The position numbers were made by a program, and so were the translations under genes. Positions 1 to 5,925 of a stretch of 6,105 nucleotides of DNA are shown piece by piece. Origin of the DNA: SIG565 sp964607025 (GTDB taxonomy: Bacteria; Bacillota; Clostridia; Oscillospirales; Acutalibacteraceae); the NCBI GenBank assembly GCA_964607025.1, contig CAZSIL010000053.1:1-6105 (forward strand). The letters are read 5' to 3'. Position 1 is the first letter of the stretch; each line of letters opens with the position of its first letter. The notes under the pieces are model-generated. The model was not told where the DNA came from and did no database searches. It saw only the letters and a list, made by a program, of their open reading frames with translations.

Positions 1-28
1 TTTCGCAAAATAAAAAAGATTTGCGAAA
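1..28. repeat. Inverted repeat at window edge, weak hairpin
   Basis: The 9-nt arms TTTCGCAAA (1-9) and TTTGCGAAA (20-28) are perfect complements around a 10-nt A-rich loop. The left arm starts at the window edge, so the stem may be longer. On the plus strand no T-run follows the right arm. On the minus strand the sequence after the hairpin lies outside the window. It could be the terminator of a neighbouring gene or a second hairpin behind the large minus-strand gene; the sequence does not decide this. Confidence 0.4.
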
Positions 29-53
29 ATTTCTATAGTTTTAAATATAGTTT

Positions 54-87
54 AAGGGCATACCGCCGACAAAAGCGGTATGCCCTT
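54..87 (-). terminator. Strong hairpin, probable transcript end of the BspA-like gene
   Basis: Arms at 54-66 (AAGGGCATACCGC) and 75-87 form a perfect 13-bp, GC-rich stem with an 8-nt loop. It lies about 160 nt beyond the stop codon of the large minus-strand gene and is the first stable hairpin after it. On the minus strand the following bases (53 down to about 41) are A/T-rich but not a clean U-run. On the plus strand the tail GATAGTTTT is no better. It may act in both directions or as a 3'-end stabiliser. Direction is inferred from position. Confidence 0.5.
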
Positions 88-249
88 GATAGTTTTACTA
101 TGAAATTGTTTTAATCCCACACAACACAAGCACCACAAATTAGTTTAATATAGAAGTTATAAATGAGATTATTTAACTTCCGTTATAGGTTTCGGGTAAT
201 TCACCATGCCAAACCATAAGCTTATAAATGGTATAGACCATTATTTTAA
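88..249. other. Intergenic region with no gene seen
   Basis: This 162-nt stretch lies between the hairpin at 54-87 and the stop codon of the minus-strand gene (TAG, complement of 250-252). No open frame with an SD and no tRNA-like fold was found. The only structure is a short imperfect inverted repeat, ACCAT / ATGGT, around AAGCTT near 204-223. It most likely forms the 3' untranslated region of the BspA-like transcript. Confidence 0.5.
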
Positions 250-3200
250 CTATTCTACCACAACATTAACCTGCTCGGCACTAACCAAAGGCCTAAGAGT
301 AGTGGTTAAATCACTCCACATAAACATTTTAACATAGTCACCGCTTGCATAAGTGTAGTTCTCAAACCAAACATCTATTCCCGTATCGGAATATCCGCCC
401 ACACTTAAAGGTTGAGTTGTTATACCTTTCATTCTACCATCACTGCTATACACTGCAAATACAGCATCGGCAGTAAGTGAATCATCTGTATTATTCTTCG
501 CAAAAGCATTTACTGTTAATTGCTTGTCTACATAAGAATAGTTTAATATGGAGATTTCATAGTCTTCCAAGCCAACTGCACATTCATTTATAAAATAGTC
601 ATAGTTGTTACCAACAGAAACCTCATCGGCTTCAACTTCAATAGTAATAAACCATTTTACATTTTCGTAGTCCTGAGGCTTATATGCAAAAGTTACTTCT
701 TCATTGCTACCTGCAGTAAGTGAAGAAACTGTTTTGCTTTGTACAATCTCACCATCAACACTGTCTTTTCTCAAATTAACAGTAATATTGCTTATATCAG
801 AATACCCAATATTTTTAACATCAGCAACAGCATAAGAAGTTGGTAGCATTTCATATACGGATAAACTTTCAAGAGAAATATCACCATTACCAATAGCAAG
901 AGTTACAGAGTTATTATCATAAACATACTCCTCATCGGTGTTTAGTGCTATTTCAACCTTTAAGGTTTCATAAGAGATAGCATCACCTGTGATAAACTTA
1001 CCAACTACTGACTTTGATTCGCCTGCTTTGAATGTATCTTCAAATACTATGCGATTATTTAAAGTTTCATCTTCGTTATACACATTGATGGTATAACCAT
1101 CAACAGGCAACTCGCCATTATTTATTACCATAACCTCAAATTTATTTTCAGAATTTAGGGCAAGATTCTTTTCGTCAAAGTAAATATCACTAATTGCCAA
1201 ATCATAAGATGGGAATAACCCTAATGTATAAAGGCTTGTAATACCATCGGCTTCTGCAGTAAAGGAAGTAAGGATTGTTCCATCTTCTTCTAATATACAA
1301 GTCGGATATTTAGCATAAGCACCAAGCTCTGATACAGTAATTACATCACCCCAAGCACCATCCTGATAAAGAACACCTTTAATCTCGGAGCCTGCATCTT
1401 CTGAACCTGACCACAGAATTGCAATATTACCATTATCTTCTGATACGGTAAATCCATCTGCAAGAGCATATCTTGCATCTTCAAATACTGTGTATTTTAC
1501 ACTATCTGCAAGATTCATAAAGTGAATGTTGTTCTCGCTATACCAATACAACTTACCATTATTGATAATAGCATTGGAATCCAGAACTTCATTATCTGTA
1601 ACCTGCTTTTTGGAAGAGCCTATCAAGTAAACTTCTCGGTCATCAATAGTTGTAATATCATCATCTACATCATGAACATAAGCAACATTTAAAGCGTTTT
1701 CAGAATACCCAACACTTAAATCTGTTACAGCATTCAGATTATCTTTTAATACAATTTCTTCACCCCAAGCAGAGCCATTATAAACCTTTTTGACGATAGA
1801 AGTGTTACCATCTACACCCAAGATATCATTCGCACTATTTTTAAGCCATACAACACTTATTTCATTATTATTTACACTTACTTTAGGCAAGGTGTCAAGA
1901 GCATCATTATCTGTTAAAGATACAGGGGCATCAAAGCCATTGCCATTCCATTTAGCAATTACAATTTCGCCCTGCATACCAATCTCGGCAAGAGATAACC
2001 CATCATCCATAACAGACTTTTGATTCTGCCATACAAGATATTCGCCACTTACAGACGGATAGAAGTCAGCAGTACCATCATCAGCCACAGGGACAGCCTC
2101 CGACCAAGTCCCTTCCTCATCATTATACACCGAATATACAAGCATCTGCTTATTATTAGCAGCTCTTGTATCATTATCTGTAGTAAATATCAATATCTTT
2201 TTACCATTAATAGAGAATATTTGAGGTTGAGCCTCTGGATATACACTATCTGCAAGAATAGTTAAATTCCTATTTGTATAATCAGCAGCAAAGAGAGAGA
2301 TAGGAGGTATATCACCATACCATTCCATAGAATTTTCAAGATAATCTCTTGATTCGCTCTCATATACATTATTTGCACTATAGCCATCATACATATTATT
2401 CAACGACAAAAGACTTGCAGAATTTGGTTTAATCCAAGATTTATCTTCATCTTCAGGATAGGTGGAATATATAATTCCATCTTCTGCGTCCAGCTTCCAA
2501 ATATCCTTACTTACAACCTTTTGACCAAGAATTGTCAGATTAAACTCTGCGCTTGCGCCTATAGTGACTTTTAAGTAGTTTTTAATTTCTTCTTCAAAAT
2601 TATTTATATCAAAAGTAACAGTAAGGTCGCCTTTTCCTGTAGCATCAAAGCCTGCAACGCTGGGGACACCAATACCCCCGCCAATCTTTGCACCCAAAGT
2701 AGCAGAAAGCTGAGATTGTAATTTCGGAGAGAATGTTTTAAAGTCCAAATCCATTACTTTGGCATCCATTTTTCCACCTAGGCTACCACCAAAAGTATAG
2801 TAACAGGGAATAACATATATAAATATCTGCCCATTATATGTATAAGATACAGTTGCTTCAAAGCAAACATAGCCCTCAGATAGTTTCAAGTTACCATTCT
2901 TATCTATTTCAGCAATTGCATATCCCAAGACATCTATTCCTGTATCCGCTTCACCAGAGGAACTATTTTTAAATACCTTATTACCCCACATACTCATAGT
3001 AAGACCTTTGTTTTTAGTCTTATTAGCCACAGACATCCTCAGGTCATTACGGAGTTGCTTTAATGTACGATTTTGCTTGTTTGCCTTTTTGTTAAGCACA
3101 TCTACATAGTCATCAATATCCTCTTTAAAACTATCAAAGCTGAACTCACCATCTTCCTCTAAATCCATACCAAATACTAAATCCATTTTACCATCTTCCG

Positions 3201-4620
3201 CCTTTATGGTAATCGGAATAAAATCCAACTTCCAAGTAAGTTCAGTTCCACCAAACACAGGAACAGTATCAGGAATAGTAAAGGCAATATCCTGCCCCAA
3301 ACTGAATTTATGCTTATAGTTTGCATTTTGAAATGCTTCATTACCAGATGTATCAATAATATTTACTTTTGTTGCAATAGCAGTAGATTTGTTTTTTGCA
3401 TCACTTTCATCAACTGCAATAATATAGATTGGCTTATCTGCTTCAAACAAAGTGCCAATCGGAACTGCCGAGGCAGTATTATTTAGAGCATTATATTCTT
3501 CAAAGATATTATTTTTTTCATCTGTACTTGCACCTTGTGTTAAATATACTTTCTGCTTATCGTTAGGAGTTCCATTCCAATCAATATCTATAGTTATATC
3601 CGCCCAAGCAGATGAGCCTTTACCTATATTAACAGATTGATTGATAATATCATAGGTTTTACCAAGATATTTTAATTGAGCAGATTTTATAGCAGGAGCA
3701 TTGGTACTTGTGCTATTTGATACATCCTTTTCTTTTAAAGCAGAATAATAATTGTAGTGTATTGTTGCATTGTCAAAAATAGTACTATCACCGATAAAAG
3801 CTTTCCACTCGCTTTCATTACCACTATAATATATATTAGCTAAACTAGAACAATAGTTAAATGCATATTTGCCTATTATTTTTAGACTATCAGGTATAGT
3901 TATACTTGTTAAACTTGAGCAAGCATAAAAAGCATAGTCTCCAATGCTTGTAACATTATTACCGATTGTCACATGTTTTAAGTCACTACAATATGAAAAA
4001 GCATAGTCACCAACAGCTGTTACCGTATCTGGAATTTTTATGCTTGTTAGATCATTGCAAAATGAAAATGCATCATTAGCAATATTTGTTACACCATTAT
4101 CAATTGTCACATTTTTCAAATTGTCACAACTATAAAATGATAAATATCCAATATTTGCAACACTGCTAGGAATTGTTATATTTGTCAATCCACAATTGTA
4201 GAATACATAAGATAAATCGGTTACATTATTTGGTATTGCTACGCTTGATAATTTTTCACATCCGTTAAAGGTATAAATTCCCATGCTTGTTACGCTATCA
4301 GCAATTGATATCTCTGTTAAATTTACACATTCGCGGAATGCACAATCACCGATTTCAGTAACCCCCTGTCCTATTACAACGGAAGTGATTGCTGACATCA
4401 TAGAAACCCACGGAGCACATGGTTCGCTCGGAGAATAATAACTATTCATCGGTCCAGAACCAGATATCCATAAAGTACCATTACTATCAAGTGTCCAAGC
4501 AACATTACTTCCGCACGTACCGCTTGCAACAGTCTCGGCATTTGCAACAATAGGCAACGACACCATAAAACTCGATATTATAGATAATACAATCAATAAA
4601 GTTAATACTCTTCTTTTCAT
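250..4620 (-). CDS. Secreted BspA-like leucine-rich-repeat mosaic protein
   Basis: This encodes a 1456-residue exported protein. Residues 1-29 form a signal peptide: MKRR, a hydrophobic core and an AxA-type site (VANA|E). Residues 31-60 hold the GTCGSNVAWTL...LWISGSG segment typical of clostridial BspA-like proteins. Residues 77-262 contain eight to nine 23-residue LRR_5 repeats (LTxIxIPxxVTxIGxYAFxxC), closed by an IYYSGNESEW...ATIHYN cap up to 290. Residues 300-740 match nothing I recognise; about 497-535 is a charged, likely helical stretch. Residues 790-1135 have recurring GxW(G/S)E motifs (W839, W891, W952, W1090), as in beta-propellers. Residues 1136-1245 and 1246-1345 resemble CARDB adhesion domains, and the end carries VKMFMWSDLTTTLRPL. 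No LPXTG, SLH repeat or dockerin is present. The start is supported by GGAGG at 4631-4635, 10 nt upstream. Related proteins act in adhesion and host or matrix contact; the ligand here is unknown. It is probably cotranscribed with the membrane gene 53 nt upstream. Confidence 0.93.
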   Translation of the reverse strand: MKRRVLTLLIVLSIISSFMVSLPIVANAETVASGTCGSNVAWTLDSNGTLWISGSGPMNSYYSPSEPCAPWVSMMSAITSVVIGQGVTEIGDCAFRECVNLTEISIADSVTSMGIYTFNGCEKLSSVAIPNNVTDLSYVFYNCGLTNITIPSSVANIGYLSFYSCDNLKNVTIDNGVTNIANDAFSFCNDLTSIKIPDTVTAVGDYAFSYCSDLKHVTIGNNVTSIGDYAFYACSSLTSITIPDSLKIIGKYAFNYCSSLANIYYSGNESEWKAFIGDSTIFDNATIHYNYYSALKEKDVSNSTSTNAPAIKSAQLKYLGKTYDIINQSVNIGKGSSAWADITIDIDWNGTPNDKQKVYLTQGASTDEKNNIFEEYNALNNTASAVPIGTLFEADKPIYIIAVDESDAKNKSTAIATKVNIIDTSGNEAFQNANYKHKFSLGQDIAFTIPDTVPVFGGTELTWKLDFIPITIKAEDGKMDLVFGMDLEEDGEFSFDSFKEDIDDYVDVLNKKANKQNRTLKQLRNDLRMSVANKTKNKGLTMSMWGNKVFKNSSSGEADTGIDVLGYAIAEIDKNGNLKLSEGYVCFEATVSYTYNGQIFIYVIPCYYTFGGSLGGKMDAKVMDLDFKTFSPKLQSQLSATLGAKIGGGIGVPSVAGFDATGKGDLTVTFDINNFEEEIKNYLKVTIGASAEFNLTILGQKVVSKDIWKLDAEDGIIYSTYPEDEDKSWIKPNSASLLSLNNMYDGYSANNVYESESRDYLENSMEWYGDIPPISLFAADYTNRNLTILADSVYPEAQPQIFSINGKKILIFTTDNDTRAANNKQMLVYSVYNDEEGTWSEAVPVADDGTADFYPSVSGEYLVWQNQKSVMDDGLSLAEIGMQGEIVIAKWNGNGFDAPVSLTDNDALDTLPKVSVNNNEISVVWLKNSANDILGVDGNTSIVKKVYNGSAWGEEIVLKDNLNAVTDLSVGYSENALNVAYVHDVDDDITTIDDREVYLIGSSKKQVTDNEVLDSNAIINNGKLYWYSENNIHFMNLADSVKYTVFEDARYALADGFTVSEDNGNIAILWSGSEDAGSEIKGVLYQDGAWGDVITVSELGAYAKYPTCILEEDGTILTSFTAEADGITSLYTLGLFPSYDLAISDIYFDEKNLALNSENKFEVMVINNGELPVDGYTINVYNEDETLNNRIVFEDTFKAGESKSVVGKFITGDAISYETLKVEIALNTDEEYVYDNNSVTLAIGNGDISLESLSVYEMLPTSYAVADVKNIGYSDISNITVNLRKDSVDGEIVQSKTVSSLTAGSNEEVTFAYKPQDYENVKWFITIEVEADEVSVGNNYDYFINECAVGLEDYEISILNYSYVDKQLTVNAFAKNNTDDSLTADAVFAVYSSDGRMKGITTQPLSVGGYSDTGIDVWFENYTYASGDYVKMFMWSDLTTTLRPLVSAEQVNVVVE
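3835..4392 (-). repeat. Tandem 69-bp units coding the LRR_5 repeats
   Basis: This part of the large gene codes residues 77-262, a run of 23-residue units with the pattern LTSITIPDSVTSIGDYAFxxCSS. One unit (residues 124-144, LSSVAIPNNV...) is two residues short and lacks the usual IGxxAF core, reading LSYVF instead. The units have diverged at the DNA level, with no long identical tracts, so the array looks old rather than freshly amplified. The fold expected from the family is a curved beta-solenoid. Confidence 0.85.
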
Positions 4621-4630
4621 TTATGTAATT

Positions 4631-4635
4631 CCTCC
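4631..4635 (-). promoter_or_regulatory. Shine-Dalgarno of the BspA-like gene
   Basis: GGAGG on the minus strand lies 10 nt before the ATG at 4618-4620 and fixes that start. The 53-nt gap to the upstream stop codon holds neither a hairpin terminator nor a promoter with usable spacing. The AT-rich TATTAT just upstream would put the transcription start on the SD itself. This favours translation from a shared mRNA. Confidence 0.75.
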
Positions 4636-4673
4636 ATCATAATACATTCAAAAGATAAGTGATTAAGCCAATA

Positions 4674-5234
4674 TTATTTATTACTGAGACTTTTTATTTG
4701 CGGAGCATTTCCGAGCAATATTGCCAAAAAACATACTGTATAAAAATACCCTAGAACACACTCAGCAAAAGGTAGTGCACCTACACTATTAAAAATATTG
4801 TTAATCTTATCAGCATCTTGTGTTATAAAACACAAAAAACTTGATTCAAACAATTCCAGATATTTTGGTATATTATATAGCGATTTTAAAGTTCCTTTTT
4901 GAATAAATAACACTACAAACCAATTTGCAATTTCAATCATATTCATAACAAATAGCAATATACTTCGTTTAATAGAAGCCACACGATCTGTTGCAGATAA
5001 ATTTTCCTCTGATTGCTCACTAGTATAGAAATTATACGTTATAGCAACAGACATTTCATATAGCCTATATACAACTGCAATAACGACAATATTATTCAAA
5101 ACATTATTACCTATTTGTCGGCTAAAAATTCCGCAGACTATGGAAAGCAAGAACATAATAAATACATAAATATCTGCAAATGTACGAGTTTTATCACTAG
5201 GCAAACGCCGCTTTAACCGTTTCTTTTTGTCCAA
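4674..5234 (-). CDS. Small multi-pass membrane protein, channel-like C-terminal third
   Basis: This is a 186-residue frame opening at TTG. A basic start (MDKKKRLKRR) is followed by hydrophobic segments at about 20-37, 48-66, 91-111 and 152-174. Residues 126-176 align without gaps to the pore helix, filter and inner helix of two-TM potassium channels (Ion_trans_2). The SF of SSFLCF, then ITQDADKI (137-144) where TTxGYGDI is expected, E158 and G162 all fall at the family's spacing. The glycines of the filter are gone, so potassium conduction by the canonical route is unlikely. The TTG start lacks a good SD. The same frame upstream is open back to about 5286 without an ATG, and it continues a well-placed ATG frame at 5340 if one base of the A-run 5275-5280 is removed; the joined protein would be 221 residues. 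It is first in a likely operon with the BspA-like gene. It could instead be an unrelated small membrane protein; no family is certain. Confidence 0.75.
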   Translation of the reverse strand: MDKKKRLKRRLPSDKTRTFADIYVFIMFLLSIVCGIFSRQIGNNVLNNIVVIAVVYRLYEMSVAITYNFYTSEQSEENLSATDRVASIKRSILLFVMNMIEIANWFVVLFIQKGTLKSLYNIPKYLELFESSFLCFITQDADKINNIFNSVGALPFAECVLGYFYTVCFLAILLGNAPQIKSLSNK

Positions 5235-5268
5235 TAAAAATTCTCTTACCCATACGAAAATAGTATTA

Positions 5269-5340
5269 TCATTTAAAAAATTTTATAGTCTTTTTAAATA
5301 GAGTCCATAAAAACCCAATATCGGAAAATTTGTTACTCAT
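5269..5340 (-). CDS. Short frame, probable true N-terminus of the membrane protein
   Basis: The ATG at 5338-5340 opens a 23-residue frame (MSNKFSDIGF...KFFK) that ends in TGA at 5269-5271. It has the best SD of the unit: GAGGTG at 5345-5350. Deleting one base from the six-A run at 5275-5280 (plus-strand reading) joins it to the 186-residue frame through FLNDNTIFVWVREFL, giving one 221-residue protein with a cytoplasmic amphipathic N-terminus. Explanations are a sequencing or assembly error in the homopolymer, a genuine disabling mutation, transcriptional slippage, or a real leader peptide coupled to the next gene. The continuity of protein-like sequence across the break favours the first two. 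Confidence 0.55.
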   Translation of the reverse strand: MSNKFSDIGFLWTLFKKTIKFFK

Positions 5341-5344
5341 CCCA

Positions 5345-5365
5345 CACCTCACCAAAACCTTTGGT
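5345..5365 (-). promoter_or_regulatory. SD with adjacent small hairpin ahead of the membrane gene
   Basis: GAGGTG (5345-5350) is complementary to the 16S 3' end and lies 4 nt before the ATG at 5340. Directly upstream, ACCAAA and TTTGGT (5360-5365 and 5351-5356 in transcript order) can form a 6-bp stem with a 3-nt loop that abuts the SD. It may tune access to the ribosome site, but the stem is short and AU-rich. The SD is the main argument for placing the real start at 5340 and not at the TTG at 5234. Confidence 0.6.
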
Positions 5366-5372
5366 TAATATT

Positions 5373-5400
5373 AAAAAATGCGCCAGACAAAGCTGACGCA
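5373..5400 (-). terminator. Intrinsic terminator in the leader of the membrane gene
   Basis: On the minus strand, TGCGTCAG (5393-5400) and CTGGCGCA (5379-5386) form an 8-bp GC-rich stem with one G-U pair and a 6-nt loop CTTTGT. Six T follow at once (5373-5378). This is a textbook rho-independent terminator. It ends 32 nt before the start codon at 5340, and no promoter fits in that space. Expression of the downstream genes from this promoter must therefore read through it, as in an attenuator. Confidence 0.85.
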
Positions 5401-5544
5401 CGAAAAACATACAGCCCTGACGATTAAGGTTGCTAGACACTTAAATTACTTTGTTGCAAAGTCTGTCAGTTAGTATGCTTTTACCATAGCATACGACTTG
5501 CAACAAGAAATTATAATAAGCCTATTATAATTTAAGTATCTAAC
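5373..5544 (-). ncRNA. Structured leader RNA, candidate riboswitch-like attenuator or small RNA
   Basis: The transcript expected from the promoter at 5551-5579 starts at about 5544 and ends at the terminator, about 170 nt. Base pairing visible by eye: P1, 17 continuous bp between 5528-5544 and 5432-5448 (including G-U pairs); P2, 8 bp (5511-5518 with 5523-5530, loop GGCU), sharing 3 nt with P1; P3, 12 bp with one bulged base (5495-5506 with 5451-5463); P4, 7 bp stacked directly on P3 (5473-5479 with 5488-5494, 8-nt loop). A 9-nt one-sided bulge, UAACUGACA (5464-5472), lies between P3 and P4. Its CUGAC can pair with GUCAG at 5417-5421 or with the same motif in the terminator stem. I see no T-box, purine, lysine, SAM or M-box signature. 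It could be a cis-acting leader, a stand-alone RNA, or both; the 6S class is a weaker alternative. No class is assigned. Confidence 0.6.
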
Positions 5545-5550
5545 ATATCA

Positions 5551-5579
5551 AGTATATCACAATACCCAGCATTTGTAAA
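5551..5579 (-). promoter_or_regulatory. Sigma-A promoter of the leader RNA and membrane/BspA operon
   Basis: The minus strand reads TTTACA (5574-5579), a 17-nt spacer, then TATACT (5551-5556), preceded by TG one base away (extended -10). Transcription would start near 5544-5546, at the first base of the 17-bp P1 stem. Each hexamer is one base from consensus with optimal spacing, so this is the strongest promoter in the window. It lies back to back with the plus-strand promoter at 5631-5659. Confidence 0.8.
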
Positions 5580-5606
5580 TGAATTTAAATAAATTTATAA
5601 AATTTG
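5580..5606 (-). promoter_or_regulatory. AT-rich UP-element-like tract
   Basis: Immediately upstream of the minus-strand -35 box lie about 26 nearly pure A/T bases arranged as A- and T-tracts (AAATTTTATAAATTTATT on the minus strand). Such tracts at this distance bind the alpha subunit C-terminal domain at strong promoters, including those of stable RNAs. Here it would raise output of the leader RNA. The background is AT-rich, so the call rests on position as well as composition. Confidence 0.4.
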
Positions 5607-5622
5607 TCTACACACACAAGCA

Positions 5623-5651
5623 TTCCTTCGTTGACTTCCGCTTCCTTTCGT
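5623..5651 (+). promoter_or_regulatory. Imperfect direct repeat across the plus-strand promoter, possible operator
   Basis: TTCCTTCGT (5623-5631) and TTCCTTTCGT (5642-5651) differ by one inserted T. They begin 19 nt apart, close to two helical turns. The first touches the -35 box and the second ends at the extended -10. A dimeric regulator on one DNA face would block RNA polymerase. No regulator gene is visible in the window, and chance in a pyrimidine-rich tract is possible. Confidence 0.3.
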
Positions 5652-5659
5652 GATATTGT
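5631..5659 (+). promoter_or_regulatory. Sigma-A promoter of the small-gene operon
   Basis: TTGACT (5631-5636), a 17-nt spacer and TATTGT (5654-5659) with TG at 5651-5652 (extended -10). The predicted start near 5666 leaves a short leader of about 17 nt before the ATG, with the SD almost at the 5' end. Confidence 0.7.
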
Positions 5660-5682
5660 TTGTGTCACAGGAGGTGATGCAA

Positions 5683-5925
5683 ATGGCTAAGTACACATTA
5701 GAAGAAATTATGTACGGCGACAAATACGGAATTGAAAGTGCTGTGTTTGTAGAAGTATTAAAAATGGTAGAAGAAAAAGTTGCAGCCAAGACGATACGAG
5801 AACAACTGAATATGATTTATGTCAAGCACGCACTGATGACAGCAAAAAGAATGATTGAAGAGGGCGACTCGATTTCGGATATACCGAAACTTGAGTCGCT
5901 CTCTTTGTGTAAGGAGGAAAAATAA
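5683..5925 (+). CDS. Small hypothetical protein, 80 residues
   Basis: I do not recognise this protein. The ATG at 5683 is chosen because AGGAGGTGA (5669-5677) stands at ideal distance; the ATG at 5677 overlaps the SD, and an upstream GTG at 5650 would lie before the predicted transcription start. It has no membrane segment or signal peptide. It is charged and largely helical by appearance (residues ~15-65: VFVEVLKMVEEKVAAKTIRE, then VKHALMTAKRMIEEGDSISD), with a polar lysine-rich tail. The N-terminus YTLEEIMYGDKYG resembles that of the next protein (HILEEFWYGNINP), which suggests a shared short motif or a common origin. Its stop codon overlaps the next start (TAATG), so the two are translationally coupled. 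It is divergent from the leader RNA. Confidence 0.85.
   Translation: MAKYTLEEIMYGDKYGIESAVFVEVLKMVEEKVAAKTIREQLNMIYVKHALMTAKRMIEEGDSISDIPKLESLSLCKEEK
5911..5917 (+). promoter_or_regulatory. Shine-Dalgarno of the DUF6809-like gene
   Basis: AAGGAGG lies inside the last codons of the preceding gene, 7 nt before the ATG at 5925-5927. It sets the start of the downstream frame and supports coupling of the two genes. Confidence 0.8.

Noticed and set aside
88..249. tRNA or small gene after the large gene
   Set aside because: GGTTTCGGGTAATTCACCA at about 187-205 superficially recalls a tRNA 3' end, but there is no acceptor stem, D-arm or anticodon arm.
1790..2265. Open frames on the plus strand of 77 and 81 codons
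   Set aside because: They lie wholly antisense to the large secreted-protein gene, have no SD, and encode low-complexity Ser/Ile/Leu-rich sequence typical of shadow frames.
3452..3640. Plus-strand open frame of 62 codons
   Set aside because: Antisense to the same gene, with no ribosome binding site and no recognisable protein features.
3835..4392. CRISPR-like or satellite repeat array
   Set aside because: The periodicity is 69 bp, in frame, diverged, and explained by the LRR_5 protein repeats.
4640..4673. A separate promoter for the BspA-like gene (TATTAT near 4641)
   Set aside because: Any matching -35 is badly spaced or weak, and the transcription start would fall on the SD.
5432..5544. 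MITE or IS remnant with 17-bp terminal inverted repeats
   Set aside because: The repeat has internal helices, G-U rather than perfect pairs, a promoter starting exactly at its edge and a terminator after it, and no flanking target duplication was seen. An RNA explains it better.
5373..5544. T-box, 6S RNA or a common metabolite riboswitch
   Set aside because: No T-box AGGGUGGNACCGCG box is present. The 5' end pairs internally and not with the 3' end as in 6S, and no purine, lysine, SAM or M-box core motif is visible. Rfam was not searched, so this is provisional.
5595..5789. Minus-strand open frame of 64 codons overlapping the plus-strand promoter and small gene
   Set aside because: It is antisense to a well-supported gene with SD and promoter. 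Its Ser/Thr/Asn-rich composition looks non-coding.
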